Made by a program: the position numbers and the translations under genes
Shown: positions 1 through 14,121 of the stretch, in pieces
How positions within the stretch are numbered: position 1 is the first letter of the stretch
Layout: every line of letters starts with the position of its first letter
NCBI GenBank assembly: GCA_026168455.1
Contig: CM047428.1
Location: 84,152,594 to 84,216,593 of the forward strand
From: Theocolax elegans
Lineage: Eukaryota; Arthropoda; Insecta; Hymenoptera; Cerocephalidae
Reading direction: 5' to 3'
DNA: 64,000 bases
The notes under the pieces: model-generated
The model's database searches: none
What the model was told of the DNA's origin: nothing
What the model saw: the letters and a program-made list of their open reading frames with translations, nothing else

Positions 1-340
1 CTCAACTCGATGTAAAGAATCGGGCTGACGCGTATGTGAATCCCTTTTTTTTAAACACGGCTTCAATTTGTCATCGTCGGTACAAAGACCGAAAAATTGC
101 TAGGATTCCAAAGCTAACACAATTAATAATACTTGTTAAACTTAAGCGAATGCATATACGTATTCGCGTAAGGTAAATACGAAACCAGACACGTGTCAAG
201 GACGCGCGTCATTTTTATAGCGATTTCTGCTCTTTTTTTCGACAGCTTCGAATACGAAAATTAATAACTATCAACTTGAACAAAAAAAATTTTTCCCAGA
301 ACGAGTTGCGCGTGACGTAAAATAAAAATGCGGCCGCGAA

Positions 341-393
341 CTCGGGTATACTCGGGTATATATACATATATACATATATACATGTATGTATAT
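341..393. repeat. short tandem repeat (CTCGGGTATA x2, then TATACA-type)
   Basis: Two exact 10-nt CTCGGGTATA units at 341-360 run straight into a TATATACA-like tract to about 393. It is an ordinary low-complexity array. Confidence 0.7.
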
Positions 394-3300
394 TAAAAAT
401 TAGCTTCGTATCGAGTAAAGGCAGACACGCGTCGAGTGATTCGTCGAGTAAATCAATAATTTTCCCCTAAAACGAGTCGTTATCCGCTTGGGAATCGGAA
501 ACGTTAGTTCGTCGTATATAGGTGGTAACGGTGCGAAATTGTGCCGATCTCTTCCGAAACCACAACGATTAAATTAATATTTGCTCGCATTCCCAGATAC
601 TCGAGCTCGGTAACGAAATGGCTGAGTTGGTCGAGGAACACTCGCTACACTCAGTGAATTTAATTCGTAAGAGGCCTTCAATTAAGTATCCGTCATTAGA
701 ATAACGACCGGCGGTGCATCGGGATGTGCCGGATACTCAAATTCAGAACGTAAAAGCCGATTTCAGGTTTCCAACACAATTTTCATTCGAAATTCACTTT
801 TTCAAAATTGCCTTCCTCAAATTCCTATTGTTTGTAAAATAATATCAACTTTCGTCAACACGGTATAATTGTATAGTATTTTTTAATTGTACGGGAATAC
901 GACGGGTATACTTGTGAATTATTTCACTTTTCAGTTAAAAAAAAGAAAATACCGTAATATTATAAAAATAAATGAATCTAAATATGAATAAAGTAGAATT
1001 GTTCTATAACGTAGATAATGAACAAAGTTTCTAACTGGGTGTACAATATGCAAATAAAATAATTTAATTCCTTGAACAAGATAAATCAAAACTCGAGAAA
1101 AGTGAATGAAAGTTGTGTAAAGAATCGAGGATAAACTTTCGTCTACTACTCCGTGTAATTCGTAAAATATAATTTTCTCCAATTATTTGAACTACCCAAG
1201 TTTATATACAATATTTGTCGTAAAATATTGGGCTATAGAGAAATAGAAAAATTAACGGTATAGAGTAGCTCATCAAGCGATAACTACGAAGTAAATAGTA
1301 ATTTCGGGCTACGCGTTAATGGCCATTATCGAACTCTCTATTATGTATGTATATGTCGACCTACAGGAATTTCAATTTCTTTAAATGAAAAATAAAACAC
1401 TTAGCATAAACGGTGCAGTGCATTCCATTAGAAATGAAAATAACTCATCGATTTTTAGTGCGTACATAAATAATTTCGAGCAAAAAGTGTACGACTTTTA
1501 TCGATTAGGATATGCGAGTATACGAGAATGCTCTGTGTCACGATATTTACTAAATTTTGAAAAAAATAATTACGAATTCTCCGTGAAATGAATATACTCT
1601 CAATTTTTTGTAACGCAAAGTTTATTTTACACCGAACGAAAACAACCGCTATATTATATACTTTCCGTACGAAATTTTTAATTAAAAATTTTTACGTACA
1701 AAAAAAATTAATGTGAATTACGCGAATTCGTTACTGCACATTATCTCAGCGTAATTATCAAGGTAAAAAATATATAATATTTAAAATACTGATGGTATAT
1801 TTGAAGCGCGTTAAAAATAATAGGTATATCAAGAGGAGGATAAAAAAATTCGTCAGCGAAACATTAATCTATTCATAACGCATTACTCACACCTCCCGTA
1901 TATCACATATCAAGGACAAAGATCGTATAATCCCGTAGAGTACATACGACAATTTGCCACTCTCGACTTCCCACACGTAATCGAATGAAAAAAGAGCAAC
2001 GATGATGAATGTGTCTTAATGCGTTCCCTCGTTTAAACACTAAAAAATCAAAGCGACCATTTTGCTGCGTATATGTTTATTATTATAATCATAAGAAAAA
2101 CCTTTCGCAGCTATGCTCTTTAATCACCGCGATCGCACCGTACGATCTTCCTAGTTTCAATAATTCAGCGAATTCGCAACCTTTTCCTTCTCTTACAAAT
2201 ATTCGTAATTTTTTCGTTGATGAAATATGTATTGTTTAATTATAACTAGTTTCAAATTGAGTCGTAGTACACGTTATAGTTTCCAAAGCAAATGTTATAC
2301 TTCCTCGGATTGAAAAAATTGGAGCGCTCGCGTGTAATCGTTGCCGTGGAAGCGTATATTTGTCGAGCAATGATTATTCGTTTAAAATTGTACGCGATGA
2401 AAATTTTTTTTCTACATCGATATATACGGCGATACCCTATAATATTAGTGGAACACTGTGGATTTAAATAAAATACAAAAATTTTTAAAAATAAAATCGA
2501 TGAATATTTTATTGTGCAAAATTATATAGATATAGACTTCTCCGGCGTTTTTTTTTTGATAGAGCGAGTTTTAAAAATGCATCAGCTTTTTTCATTATTA
2601 AACAACAAACAGAAACTTTGAAAATATTTAAAATTTCGTCATGGATTATTACTGAGAGTTTTTATACAAAAACCTCGTATAAGAGATTTTACAATTTAAT
2701 AAGCCACGACTTTCGGTTTGTTCATAACACTCTAACTTATTTACGAATGAATATATCGTTAACTTTGAATTAAATCGGGAAAATAGGTGTAGACGATTTT
2801 TATAAATATGCAATAGTTACATTGTCTGAGCCAGTTTTAAAATTTGTGTGAAATTTAGATCTCAATCGAAACATTAGCGAAATAAATATTGTCGTAGAGC
2901 TAAATTAACGAAGATCTATAATATTGTAATGTGGTAAAGATATACTAGTAATCGCATTATCATTATCGTTTTCGACGAACGATTGAATTAGTTTGGAAAA
3001 TTCTTGTAAATTATATTATAATGACCCAATAATCCAATAATTGTATCAACACGTTGAATACGTTATACATGTGAAGAAGATATAAATAATCGAATAATTT
3101 AGAATATTGGATACAATTATATTACTGAGAATTTTAAATTTGGATAAAATGAAAAAATGTATTATTTATTTTGTGCCGACGTGTACCGATGGTGGTTGCA
3201 TGACTATTATCGTCTGGTGGTATATGCATCGGAAAAGGAGGAAGAAACAAATGTCTATACTGCGTTTACGTATACAGTTGTAAAGTATCGAGCAATAAAT

Positions 3301-4652
3301 AAGCGAAATAATAGATATGCTAGGTACTGGTATATGTATGTGAAAAGGTTCGGTTTGAGATTTGCATAAGAAAGTGGATGCTCAGTAGTGCAGTCTCAAA
3401 AGTACAAAGTGATCGCTCGAGGGAGGTTTATATCGATATGCCGTAGAATACGGAAACGAAGCAATAAATCGGACCGCGAGCACAAAAGGATATAAAAAGC
3501 TAAAAGTAGTACGCAAGCGCGGGTGAGTTGTCGGTGTCTCCAAGGTCAGGGATTTCCTCTTAAAAAGATCTACCGAAAGAGCTGTCTGGCACCCATTCAA
3601 GGGTCTCCGAAAAACGGGGAGGAAGCGAACCGAAAGTAAATACCCCGCCACCGATCGATAAATTATACTTTTCCTTTCCTATAGATGTGTGTATATGTGC
3701 CATTGCCTTGGAAAAGATAAAGCGAATCACGCACCCGAAATGATGAATCTAGCTATACTCTAGATGTTACCGCTATATTGGCGAAAATATACGAATATCG
3801 TTGATTAATCGTTAAATATATAAGAAGGATGACCGCGACGAAAAAATATTTTCGCGTCCGCGGTGAATGAGTTACCGAGACGAATAAGTACGCGCTTGAG
3901 AAAATTCAGGGCTGAAAATCAAGTGAAATCGTCGTAACCGAGGAAAGAATTTCTCCCGTTTCTTCCGAATGATATTTTTTCGTTAAAGCGAATTCGTTCA
4001 CCTTCAACTCTGATCAATACTACTTTTACTAAATTAATTTTATTTATTTACGCAACTTCAATATCCAAAATGAATAGTACTCCTTTGCATTAAATCAGTT
4101 ACATTAATTACAATTTTTAAAATTGTCTTTTGGTTTACATTTTAAATTATTTTACTGGAAATTGTTGAGATCGCTATATTTTTTAAAAATATACAACGAT
4201 AATTTTCTTTACAAGGACAACGTATAACGTGGTTTTACAGTCAATTTATAAACAAAGTGGACAAACTCTTAAATTGATTAGAATTCGTATAAATATATAG
4301 AAGAAATTCATAGGTTACGCAGTTGTATTTGTGAATGTGATTTGAAAAATCACGATTTAGATATATTTATCGCATCTAAACCTAATAAGTTTGTAGGAAT
4401 ACACGTATGATACGTTGGTCTCGGTAATCAATGAATCTGCTATCGTTTTTTAACGTTATAAAGGTGATTAAATGTTTCCGATGCTTTTTCGACTTACATT
4501 TTTACACATTTTAACAATATTTTCCACGAGCAAAATAAAAATCGATTTTATGAATGTGATGACGTTAGGTTTATGTTGCACGTATTCTATATTTATTTAT
4601 GTATTTTATGAGTAATTACAATGAAAAAAATAGAACCATCTAAATTTTTCGG

Positions 4653-4674
4653 ATATATATATATATATATATAT
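4653..4674. repeat. (AT)11 microsatellite
   Basis: There are eleven uninterrupted AT dinucleotides in A+T-rich surroundings. Confidence 0.9.
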
Positions 4675-5887
4675 TGTACTAGACGGTCTAAGTGATCAAT
4701 CTGATTATCAAATCTATAAAATTGAAGAAAAAAATTTACCCAGAACATGTGGTCCGACAATATTGTACTATAATGTATATCGGATAAATTGTTCGACACG
4801 AATTGTTGAAAAATAAAGTAACTTTAACAACTCGTAAAAGAGTTGAGACGACGTTAGAGTACGATCATTTGGTAGCCCGAAGAGAGGCGAACCCTCCTTC
4901 GGAATTGAGTGCGAGCGTGTGCAGGTATATATCACAGGGGATGAATTCCGAGCGGCGTCGAATCACGAAAATCACGGCGTCGAGTCAAGATTCGAGCCAG
5001 TCGGTCTACAGATTCGTTGTATCGGATTTGTTAATCGAGCGATATATACGTACGTTTAATTAAATAGGAATTCAATAATTTGACGTTTCATTAAACTCGA
5101 TTCGATGCGCATCAATCTGTATGTACCTATATATATCGCATAAGAATTGCTCATTCTTCTGAATAAGCAAACAAAACGTGCGTGTTTACGCAGACGCACA
5201 TATTGAACATTATATTTAGCGAAGAGACAAAGACGAACGGAAACAAATTAGCGAGAAATTGACATCGACTGCCATCTCGTTCGACCATCGGAATTGACGT
5301 CATTTGCAACGCGTCGCGAGTTAAACAACACGTGCGGGGGAGTGCGAGAGGGTGGACGAGGGAGGGGAGTACACTCAATGAATTCGAGGCCAAAGTTTGC
5401 AATTGGATACAATTCTGGTAGCTAGCCAAACGCGTCTTCCTTGCGCCGATGATTATGATATTTCGGAGGTACGCGCGCTCGACCGAGCGTGTAATTAATG
5501 CCTCGACGATTCCGCAAGTCGATCATGCGGTGCGCTTCGTACTCGCGCGGTGACTCGTTCTCGTTATTCTGGCCTCTATACACTTTTATCTAAATCCGGT
5601 ACGATTAGTCACGCTGTTTACCAACTCAATCCCTCCACTTCCACACCCACAGATTATTCTCTTATTTTTTTCCGCTCTAGCATCTTCGATCGTGTTCATC
5701 CGCGAAACGAGAGCAACATTTTTCCAGTATAACTTTACCTTTACCTTCTCTCGAAGATTAATGCTAATTTTCATTCCTACTCGAAACTCTATTACGGTAT
5801 ACAAAAAAACAAAGTGTTACATTATAAATTACGCAGATTTATACAAAAGGTTATAAATTTCTTGCTGAACAAAGTACACGTGCGCGC

Positions 5888-5908
5888 AGAGAGAGAGAGA
5901 GAGAGAGA
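5888..5908. repeat. (AG)n microsatellite
   Basis: About ten uninterrupted AG units follow a GCGCGC hexamer. The open frame running through it is produced by the repeat and was not called. Confidence 0.9.
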
Positions 5909-6935
5909 TACAGATACACGGAAGGACGTATACGTAAACACTCGAAAAGAGCATATTCCACTTGAATTCCCGGCGAAATTACTTCGAAATATATTATTTC
6001 AACTGCTGTGCGCAGTTTTCGTCCTCCTGTTAAAACATTCCAAATATTTTATTAAAATATGTAATAATTCGAAACGAAATGAAGAGGGGGAACTCAATTT
6101 TTGACGACGCGCAAGGTCAAAAGTTAACTACGCACCCCACCCCCCTTCTTCCCCCTTTCTCCTCTCGTCATCTTAATATTTTAACGATTTTACGAGCACG
6201 AATTTTAGTCTCGTCGTTATCCCTTCAACAAATTTCCCACGAGGGCACATGGTCAATTTCTTCGTTATTTCGTACTTGAACAAAGCTCCTTGAATTTTAC
6301 TCGGATTCTTTTTTATTTTTCGGTTTAATTGAACGTACTCGTGGCGAATCATGGAAACTCGCAGCTTTTTTTTTTAATTTTATGAACAATGGGGGTGCTT
6401 TTAGTTAATGGGAATGCTGTTTTCCCTAAAAACAATGATCGAACGTGCGTATTGATATTCGACTCGTGACAGATTGAACAATCGGAATCGAGTATAATTA
6501 ATCATCGGACCTTCTTTTCCGAACAATTCGAGAGTATACTTTTGGTAATTTCGACAAAATTATGAAATTACAGAAAAAATTGTGAGCTCTAGGTACAATA
6601 TTCAAAGTATAATAAATACGAAAATAGGATTTGGTCGGAGACTAAATCTATATAGAAAGAAAAATGTATTAAAAATTATTCAAGTGTTTTGAGAAAAATG
6701 CGGATATCCGTTTGTTTGTGTAAGATCTGTCGAAGTTTGTAATAAAAATTAAAAATCAGATTGACAATTTTTACCATGCTGGATAGTAATTGTTCCAGAC
6801 AGAGGGTAGACGTACACGTCAAGGACACGTTTTATTTCAATATTATGGCCATATATTACAATTTTTACCCAAAATATTTAGATAAATTAAAATTAAAATA
6901 ACTATGTTTTTCCATTCAGATCTGCGTATAACTCG

Positions 6936-7400
6936 GAACGGGGTGCTAAAACCAAGTTATATCCTCCATACCTTACCGACCTCAAAAATCACATAAAATT
7001 AGTTATAATTATAAAAAGGTAAATCAAATTACATAAACCTATGAGAACAGTCCCCTTCCTTAATTAATAGACTGTTTGTCTTTAAAATTTGAAGCTGAAA
7101 TATGGACTGGTTTTCGAGAAAACCCTTACCAAAAATCTTGACATGTCTTTTAATTAGACGAGCGTATTACCTCAAATTGCATGAAATTATGATAAATTTG
7201 GTAAGGGATTTCTCGAAAACCAATCGATATTTTTCCTTCAAATTTTGAACAGAAATAGATTATTAATAAAGTAGGGGACTACTCTCCTCAATTTGCGTAA
7301 ATTATACATCCTTTTTTAATTACAACTCATTTTCTATTACTTTTGAAGCTGATAAGCTAGGAATCGAGGGTAAAACTTGACTTTAGTAAAAAACCCCTTA
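6936..7400. mobile_element. degenerate fold-back (palindromic) MITE-like element
   Basis: The two halves are inverted copies of each other. The best-matched arms are 7105-7133 and 7197-7225, 27 of 29 positions pairing, around the core GGTTTTCGAGAAA. The complementarity continues outward at lower identity: the left part reading AACAGTCCCCTTCC matches the reverse complement of GGGGACTACTCTCC on the right. It ends near the GGGGT at about 6940 and the ACCCC at about 7394. No clear target duplication is visible and there is no transposase frame. This is read as an old non-autonomous fold-back DNA element. The edges are approximate and the superfamily is unknown. Confidence 0.7.
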
Positions 7401-8460
7401 AATTAATTGTGGTATATTGTCAATGTTGTCGATTGTCACTGTGATCGTCATCGATGCTGACATCGCAAGGGAAATCGTAATAGCAAATGATTTTTTCATT
7501 TCTTAAAGCATTATTTTGTACTTGCGTGTAGAAAAAGGCAAATCAGATTTAACTCAATTATACAACCATACCACACAGTTGCAATACTAATGTTAAATTA
7601 TTATTAAATTACTTGGTACTATACGACTGCAAACTTTTTTCGGTGAACGCTTTGGACGTTTTTTATAAACGCGTTGACCAATGGACAAAGCGACGCGATA
7701 GAAAAATTGTTCATTAGAGCGCACGGTCATTTAGAGTTAGATTGAGTTTCCAGATGATTTGAATTTAATGGCCGAAAATTAATGGATCACCCGATGCATC
7801 CAGTCGTTGTAAATCTTCAAAACGGATTATATACCTTTTGTAGGGAGGGGGTGGATAAATCGAACTGATTTAGGATTATTGATATGCGGCAGGTGATCAT
7901 TTAATAATTGCGTTTACTGCACATCTACACGTGAGTTACACAGGACAGAGACTTCGTATTCAACTGGCAACTGCTTCTGTATTATACACGTGGAAGTATA
8001 TAGTATCGTTTTACCTTGTTGATACTAAAAATACGTTGTTGTAACACCAATGATTCAGATCATAAGATCGTTTATGCGATTGATTGCTAATTTGTGAAAA
8101 TAATTTTTAAATATTACTGCGTATTTAGTTTAACCAATTCACTCAAGTTTATAGTAATATTAAACTGGCGCACGGACATGCGTAAAATTAATATGCGTAA
8201 GTTAAATTTTGTATTCGCTATAAATATTATCTGTACAATATTGTTAAATATTTCCCGACTGAAGAGCACTCGAATCATCTTTATATTTGTAAAACCCGAG
8301 TGTATCTTAATTTATGTTAAATGGATCGAAAGCTAAATTAACAATTAGTCGACGTCATCCTGTTTTCAATTTACATTATAATACTAATGCTATAATGAAA
8401 TACAGGTCCATTTACTCAAATCCACTTATACTAATAATAATTATTATACTCGAACGGTAA

Positions 8461-8491
8461 ATTATTATTATTATTATTATTATTATTATTT
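8461..8491. repeat. (ATT)10 microsatellite
   Basis: There are ten uninterrupted ATT units. Confidence 0.95.
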
Positions 8492-10778
8492 TACTCTCGC
8501 ATAATATTTGCCCGTTTTCAGTATTTTTTTACTCTCAACGTAGCAATATTGCTAAATGGGAGGTGAGCGCGCGTCTACATTTTTGATGATTAAACGAACA
8601 CGTTGCCACGGCGATCTGGGACGACACTCGTTTTGGTAAGAATTTATTAATAGATAATAAAAGAAAATTGCTTAGAAGTTGAGTAACACTCGCGAATATT
8701 CTTGTTTAATGCACATCTCAGATTGCAGTCTAATCCTATAAAAGGTAGGAAGAGGAAGAGGAAGAAGAATAACGTCACGAGAGTGACAGAAATCCGTTGC
8801 GTATGTTGCGCACGCTGCGGAGAAGGAGATATAGGCGCGTGCATCCACGGTTTCGCGGTTTTACGATCGGACGAGCGGATGAGCGCGCTCCACGACGTCG
8901 GATCACGCGAATTAACTCTTCTCCTTCGCTCGACTTTATTTATCGAATATTTTCCCTTTTTCATCTTGGTTTTCAAAATTCTTGCGATAATTACTGTCCA
9001 ATGGACGGTGTGTGCGGTATACACTCAAACTAAATTGGAATCTTTGAATTGGCTTACACAGGGTTTAATTTAATTGAAAAACAGCGATTAATAGATAAAA
9101 TATTGGCCAGACTGTTTGTTACTTAAATACATTGTTCAATATTGATTAGGTTAAACTACCTAATTTAAAAGGATTAACAGCTATATTCAAAAAGGTAATA
9201 TTATTTATTAACGAAACCTCCTCGGGAGCGCGTCGCTCTATAAAGTTATAGATTCATCAGGGTAAATGAAAATAGACGCGCAGACACACACGGTGAGCTT
9301 AAATTCGAGACACATAATATCGAAATATCATAGACTTTATTACAATAGTTTCTAAAGTTATGCTATATATCTATATATATGGAACAAGTCGTACTAAGAA
9401 TTACGTGAAAATTCGAGAAATTTAATTTACTTCCACTAACTAACGAGAAATTTTAATGTAATTTTTAGCATAACTTTGACTTGAGCATAACTTTCCTCGA
9501 ACTAATAAAGATTTTAATATCTACATCTACTTATATCCCACGGTATTACTAATATTGTATGTATGTGTATGGGTATATACGCACATCGTATACCTATAAG
9601 TTACAAGACAAAACTTTCATTTTCTAAACAATCTACTATTAATATAGTCGTTACGTATAATTAAAATTTTTCGTTTTTTAATAAATCTTACTACACCTAA
9701 TTGTGTTAAATAGTAATAATCAAACGCGTGTTATTATTTTGAGAACTCTCTGTAGGTCTGCTTCTTGAGCTCGATCTCTACAGAATCGAATATTGCTTTT
9801 TTACTTGATTATATTTATTCACAGAAAGTTACTATCTTTACACAGTACGAAAACATTTTGAAATTCAAATTTTCCAAGCTATGTATAAAAATATAATGGT
9901 ATTAAAATTTGATTGTACATTAACAGATTGGCTGAACTGTTTAAAAATGACTAATCTAAAATGCGAATGACAATAATCCCGCGTAGTTTGTTTGGTTTGA
10001 GCGGAATGTAATACATATTGAACAAAACGGGTGAAATGGAGATGTCAACCGTTCGCGTGTTTCGAGACACGTGTTTTATCGAAGCCGCACACCCACCAGT
10101 TGAATAGTCAGAGGAAAATGTACGACGCCGCACCGTACAAGTTTTCCAAGTACCTTAAAAATAAATTAACCGGTTCATTTGTCAAACCGCGATATATCTC
10201 GAGCCGTTCCTTCGGGTATACCTCACCCTGCCAAGATCTAAGATGAAGTCAACCAGGTTAAAAAAGCTTTCCTTACTTCAAACGTATATACCGCACACTC
10301 TTAATGTAGTTTTAATTTCATTTTTTTCTCCTCGTTCGTTCGTTTCTTCTCACTCCCCATTTTAATATTATAATAATAGTTACAATGCGCGTATTCTCCA
10401 AACATTTCTAACCAGTTACGCTAATCAGTTGCGTATTTACAAGTGAGCGATAATTAACTCACGTTATCGACATTGCTCTTTTCAAACGTTCGGAAATCTT
10501 TTCGAAATTCCAAATGATCGCGAACTCGCGAACAAGAAATTTTATTACCTCGAAGCCCTTTTAAATCTCGGATAAAAGTTGTAAATCTCCTTCCTTCTTT
10601 TTGGTATATAGCTCTACGTACGAAACTTGTAATACACCTGACAGTTAACTTCTTATATAAAAAAGAAAGAGAGGCGAAAGACTCGCTGTTATCAAATTTT
10701 GTATAATAGGTATAGTTTAAAGTTATCTACCAGAGACCTATTTAACTTTCATCAGAGCTACAACTTCTTATCACGTGC

Positions 10779-10780
<2 letters not shown>

Positions 10781-10814
<34 letters not shown>

Positions 10815-10826
10815 GTAATAATAATA
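10781..10826. repeat. (AAT)n microsatellite
   Basis: About fifteen AAT units are present with one AGT interruption near 10814. Confidence 0.95.
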
Positions 10827-11676
10827 CTAATTAGGAGGAACTTTTTTTTACAAGTTGTAAAGGTGTATTAAATTAAATTACTAATTACAACTGCGCAGTA
10901 AAGAGCAAAGTGTGTAAAAGTTAATTTGATAACTGATGTTAAAAAAAAGGAGGAAGGAGTAGAACTTGTTTAAAAAGAAGTACCGAGTGCTTTAATCCTC
11001 GGTGGACGAAGATATACTATAATGACGTAGAGGCGAATGAAAAATGTTAAAAGTAAACGGTCTGTACTCGTGCGAATAGGGGAAATTTCGGATCTCTAGT
11101 GTTGGCGGCGTAGAGAACCCGGCGATTTGAATAAACAAGTTAAAGTTTGGTAAGTCTAATAGCAGACGTATGTTCTAAGTAAAAGTTATAATAGCTAGGG
11201 TATCAGTTAAATATCAAGTTACTCATCTCGAGGCGTAGACGCGAAGCGACGAGAGAGTGTGTATAGACAAGTTAAACGCGCGTTTACGAAAATCTCCTTC
11301 GGTCTTAACAATGTGACTCTAATGTAAATAAGCTTAGCTTATCCTCATTCCACGGTTCGACGGCACCGAGTACGAATGAAGATTCGCGCGGTGAGCTACC
11401 GGAATCAATTATGTATATATAGCTGCTGGGGAAAGATTGGATAAATCGAGGCGGTTCACTCAATTATTTACGATAAAACGCTGAAGATTCGATGTGCCGA
11501 GTTTCGAAGAGCCTCTTGCGGACTAATAGTCCTTCGCGTGCTTCCGTTCTTCTGTGCCAAAAATTAGCAAGATATATGTCGTCTATACGCGCGCCAAAGA
11601 CAAAGACGATTAATATCACCTGTGCATACGTTCGTACGCGTACACCGAATCCCTCTTGCAGAGGTCTTTGTACTCC

Positions 11677-11700
11677 TCTCTCTCTCTCTCTCTCTCTCTC
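11677..11700. repeat. (TC)12 microsatellite
   Basis: There are twelve uninterrupted TC units at the centre of a GC-rich, CpG-rich block. Confidence 0.95.
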
Positions 11701-13605
11701 GCTACGACAAAGACCTTTCGGGAGTCTCGCGCACTGCGACGTTCGGATAAGGCTGCTTTAGTTGCATCGTGACACACCCTCTGACTCCCGGATCGTGTGG
11801 CTGCAATCGTAGGATACGATTATTCGAGCGAAAGTAACCGAGTCGTGCTCCGGCCCTTCGTCAATGAGCACTGCTAAAGATAAGGAACACGCAGTTTTCA
11901 TATTATACGGCTGGGAGAGGAAGCTGCCCCGTCCTACAACCTGCTTCGACTGTTTACGCTTTACCATTCAATTCACTATAATTATTCATTTGATAAAAAG
12001 ACCCAACGATATCATTTATTTGGGTTTTAACGTGGGAATTTTTAACGTGGTCGATGCTTATAATACATCTTGGAAAAGAAAACGTACTTTTGCCAAACAA
12101 CTAAATGCTATTAGGTCAAAGAAAGTCTTGAAAAGCTTTCGGTTGTAATAGTAACCGAGTACGATTTGTGAACAAGAGCTTCCATTTTCCGTAGGTTAAT
12201 TATTTTAGCAATTAGTTAAAGCTTTTTTACGGAGTATTTTTCTATTTAAATTGCACATTTCATCGATATAAACGCAAATCATTTGTTTCATTTTGCATTT
12301 TTATTTTATGTTTATGCGCACCACCTATCTATCATTTTCGATGATTACATATAAACATATTTCGAGTCGAATATTTTGTTTAGTTTACTGAACTTCGTGG
12401 GTAATATTAATTTACGAATAAAATGTGACAGAACCTTTGAAATATTATCATAACATTAGTTTCGTCGAACTCTTATTTTATCCATTATCTTGTGAGCATG
12501 CTAATACTAACAAATTTTAGATTTTGTATTTGCTCAATAATTATAATCCATGGAATCACCGTATCGCAGGGTACGCGGATTCGAGAGGCTCGACATTCAC
12601 ACGTTACGCGTCTATCAATTCAAATATATATATAACAAAAGGTTACGGTGAAAGAAATAAGAATTATACGTACGTGTATTTCCCTTTATGCGAAGTTTCA
12701 CATCGAGTAGTACATTACACACGCATATTGCAACATTCCTTTTATTATCTGGAAATATTTATACTTTTTAAACGTGAAAGAATTGTATTGCGTCAAAATC
12801 AAAAGGTCAAGAAATTCTTATTGGCGATATGCAGGTGATTCGAATTTTATGAAAAGTCAAAGTTCAACCTTGTTTCGAACGGAACATTGGTTATATACAT
12901 CGAAGACCATCTGCAAGAATTCGCCCCGGATTGTTCGTCGAATACTTTATGTAAATTATTCATAAAGTTAAATAAGTGTACGTTCACTCGAATATACTGG
13001 ACCGAGTAGTATTTACGCTTAACAGGAGAGATACCCGAAGTTAGAAAAAGCATAGAAAGTATATTCTATGGTTGTATTGGTTAGTATATCAATTATTCCT
13101 AATGATTTTCCATTTCTAATATAAATACAGTTCAAACTGTATTGGTCAATTGCAACCTCGAACCACTGACGCAGGAAATAAATCTGTTAAGCTTTTTACA
13201 CGGTTTGCGTGCAGTATGCAACTGCAGGAACATGGTTGCTCCGTTACGTGCAATTATAAATCCGTAATCCGGGGCATGTACTCTTCTAGTTAGAAAAATT
13301 GAATTCTGTATACATATATCTAATTATACCAAAGTTTTCTTTTCGCAAATGGTATACTTAACGTAATTGTTTTAGATTGTACTAGATGCCCTACCACGCG
13401 ACCTGAATAGATTAAATTTGACAATATGTGTAAATTTTTATATGCGATGTGTTGAAAATATCTATTTTAATGATTCACCGTGAACCGAAAATTGTTAATA
13501 AAACTTCTCGCGCGAGATCGTAGATCAATCAATTAAATAGTAATAAAATGACTTATTTCCCCCTATATATTCGCATTGCCCTATATAACAAATTGACAGT
13601 GGAAA

Positions 13606-13632
13606 GGAGAGAGGGAGAAAGAGAGAGAAAGA
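13606..13632. repeat. GA-rich tract
   Basis: This is an imperfect GAGAGGGAGAAAG-type purine tract on the plus strand. Confidence 0.7.
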
Positions 13633-14121
13633 TAGGGTGAAAGTAATCGATAAAACAACGACTAGAACGATAAAATGTATTCTAGCCTCGTATTTTTAAA
13701 CCCTCGCAAAAAATGCGCTACTGTGTTTTTTCTCTCTCGATCTATATTTACATTTCATCGGTAACGCGTGTATCGATTAACCTTATAATAAAACACAAAC
13801 AAGGTATACTTATATACCCACCCGTTCACCGTATCCCCATGAATTCGACGTCGCCTTTTAAGAGATCCTTTTTCCGCCGAATATTTTCCTTCAATTAAAC
13901 CGTCTCCCGCAATACGACTGTACGCGGTATACGCGATCTCGAAACCTCGTGGAGAACCGTAATAACATCGATATTAACGTTGATCAACCGTAACGACGGA
14001 TACCACGAGATCGTCGCGCCCTTGAAAATAACAAGAATCTTTTTTTTCCTTCCTCCGTTCGGATAAATTTTTCCGAGAGAGACATGTGATTTTTATATTA
14101 ATACGCGCCGCGGGAGCGTGC

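Larger units (their letters stand above)
1..6935. other. A+T-rich noncoding DNA, no gene recognised
   Basis: All open frames here are under 100 codons and none has recognisable domains. The stretch holds a small TA/TACA repeat near 341-393, a near-palindrome at 1667-1699, an (AT)11 tract at 4653-4674, a GA tract at 5888-5908 and a somewhat GC-richer block at about 5240-5560. A 38-nt segment at 6754-6791 recurs in diverged form at 18504-18540. Nothing else is explained. Confidence 0.6.

Noticed and set aside
8647..9073. Overlapping opposite-strand frames (125 and 123 codons) preceded by a TATAAAAG string
   Set aside because: Two fully overlapping frames in a GC-rich block are typical of low stop-codon density. 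Neither has a recognisable motif, and the plus-strand frame begins at TTG. A single TATA string is not enough to call a promoter.
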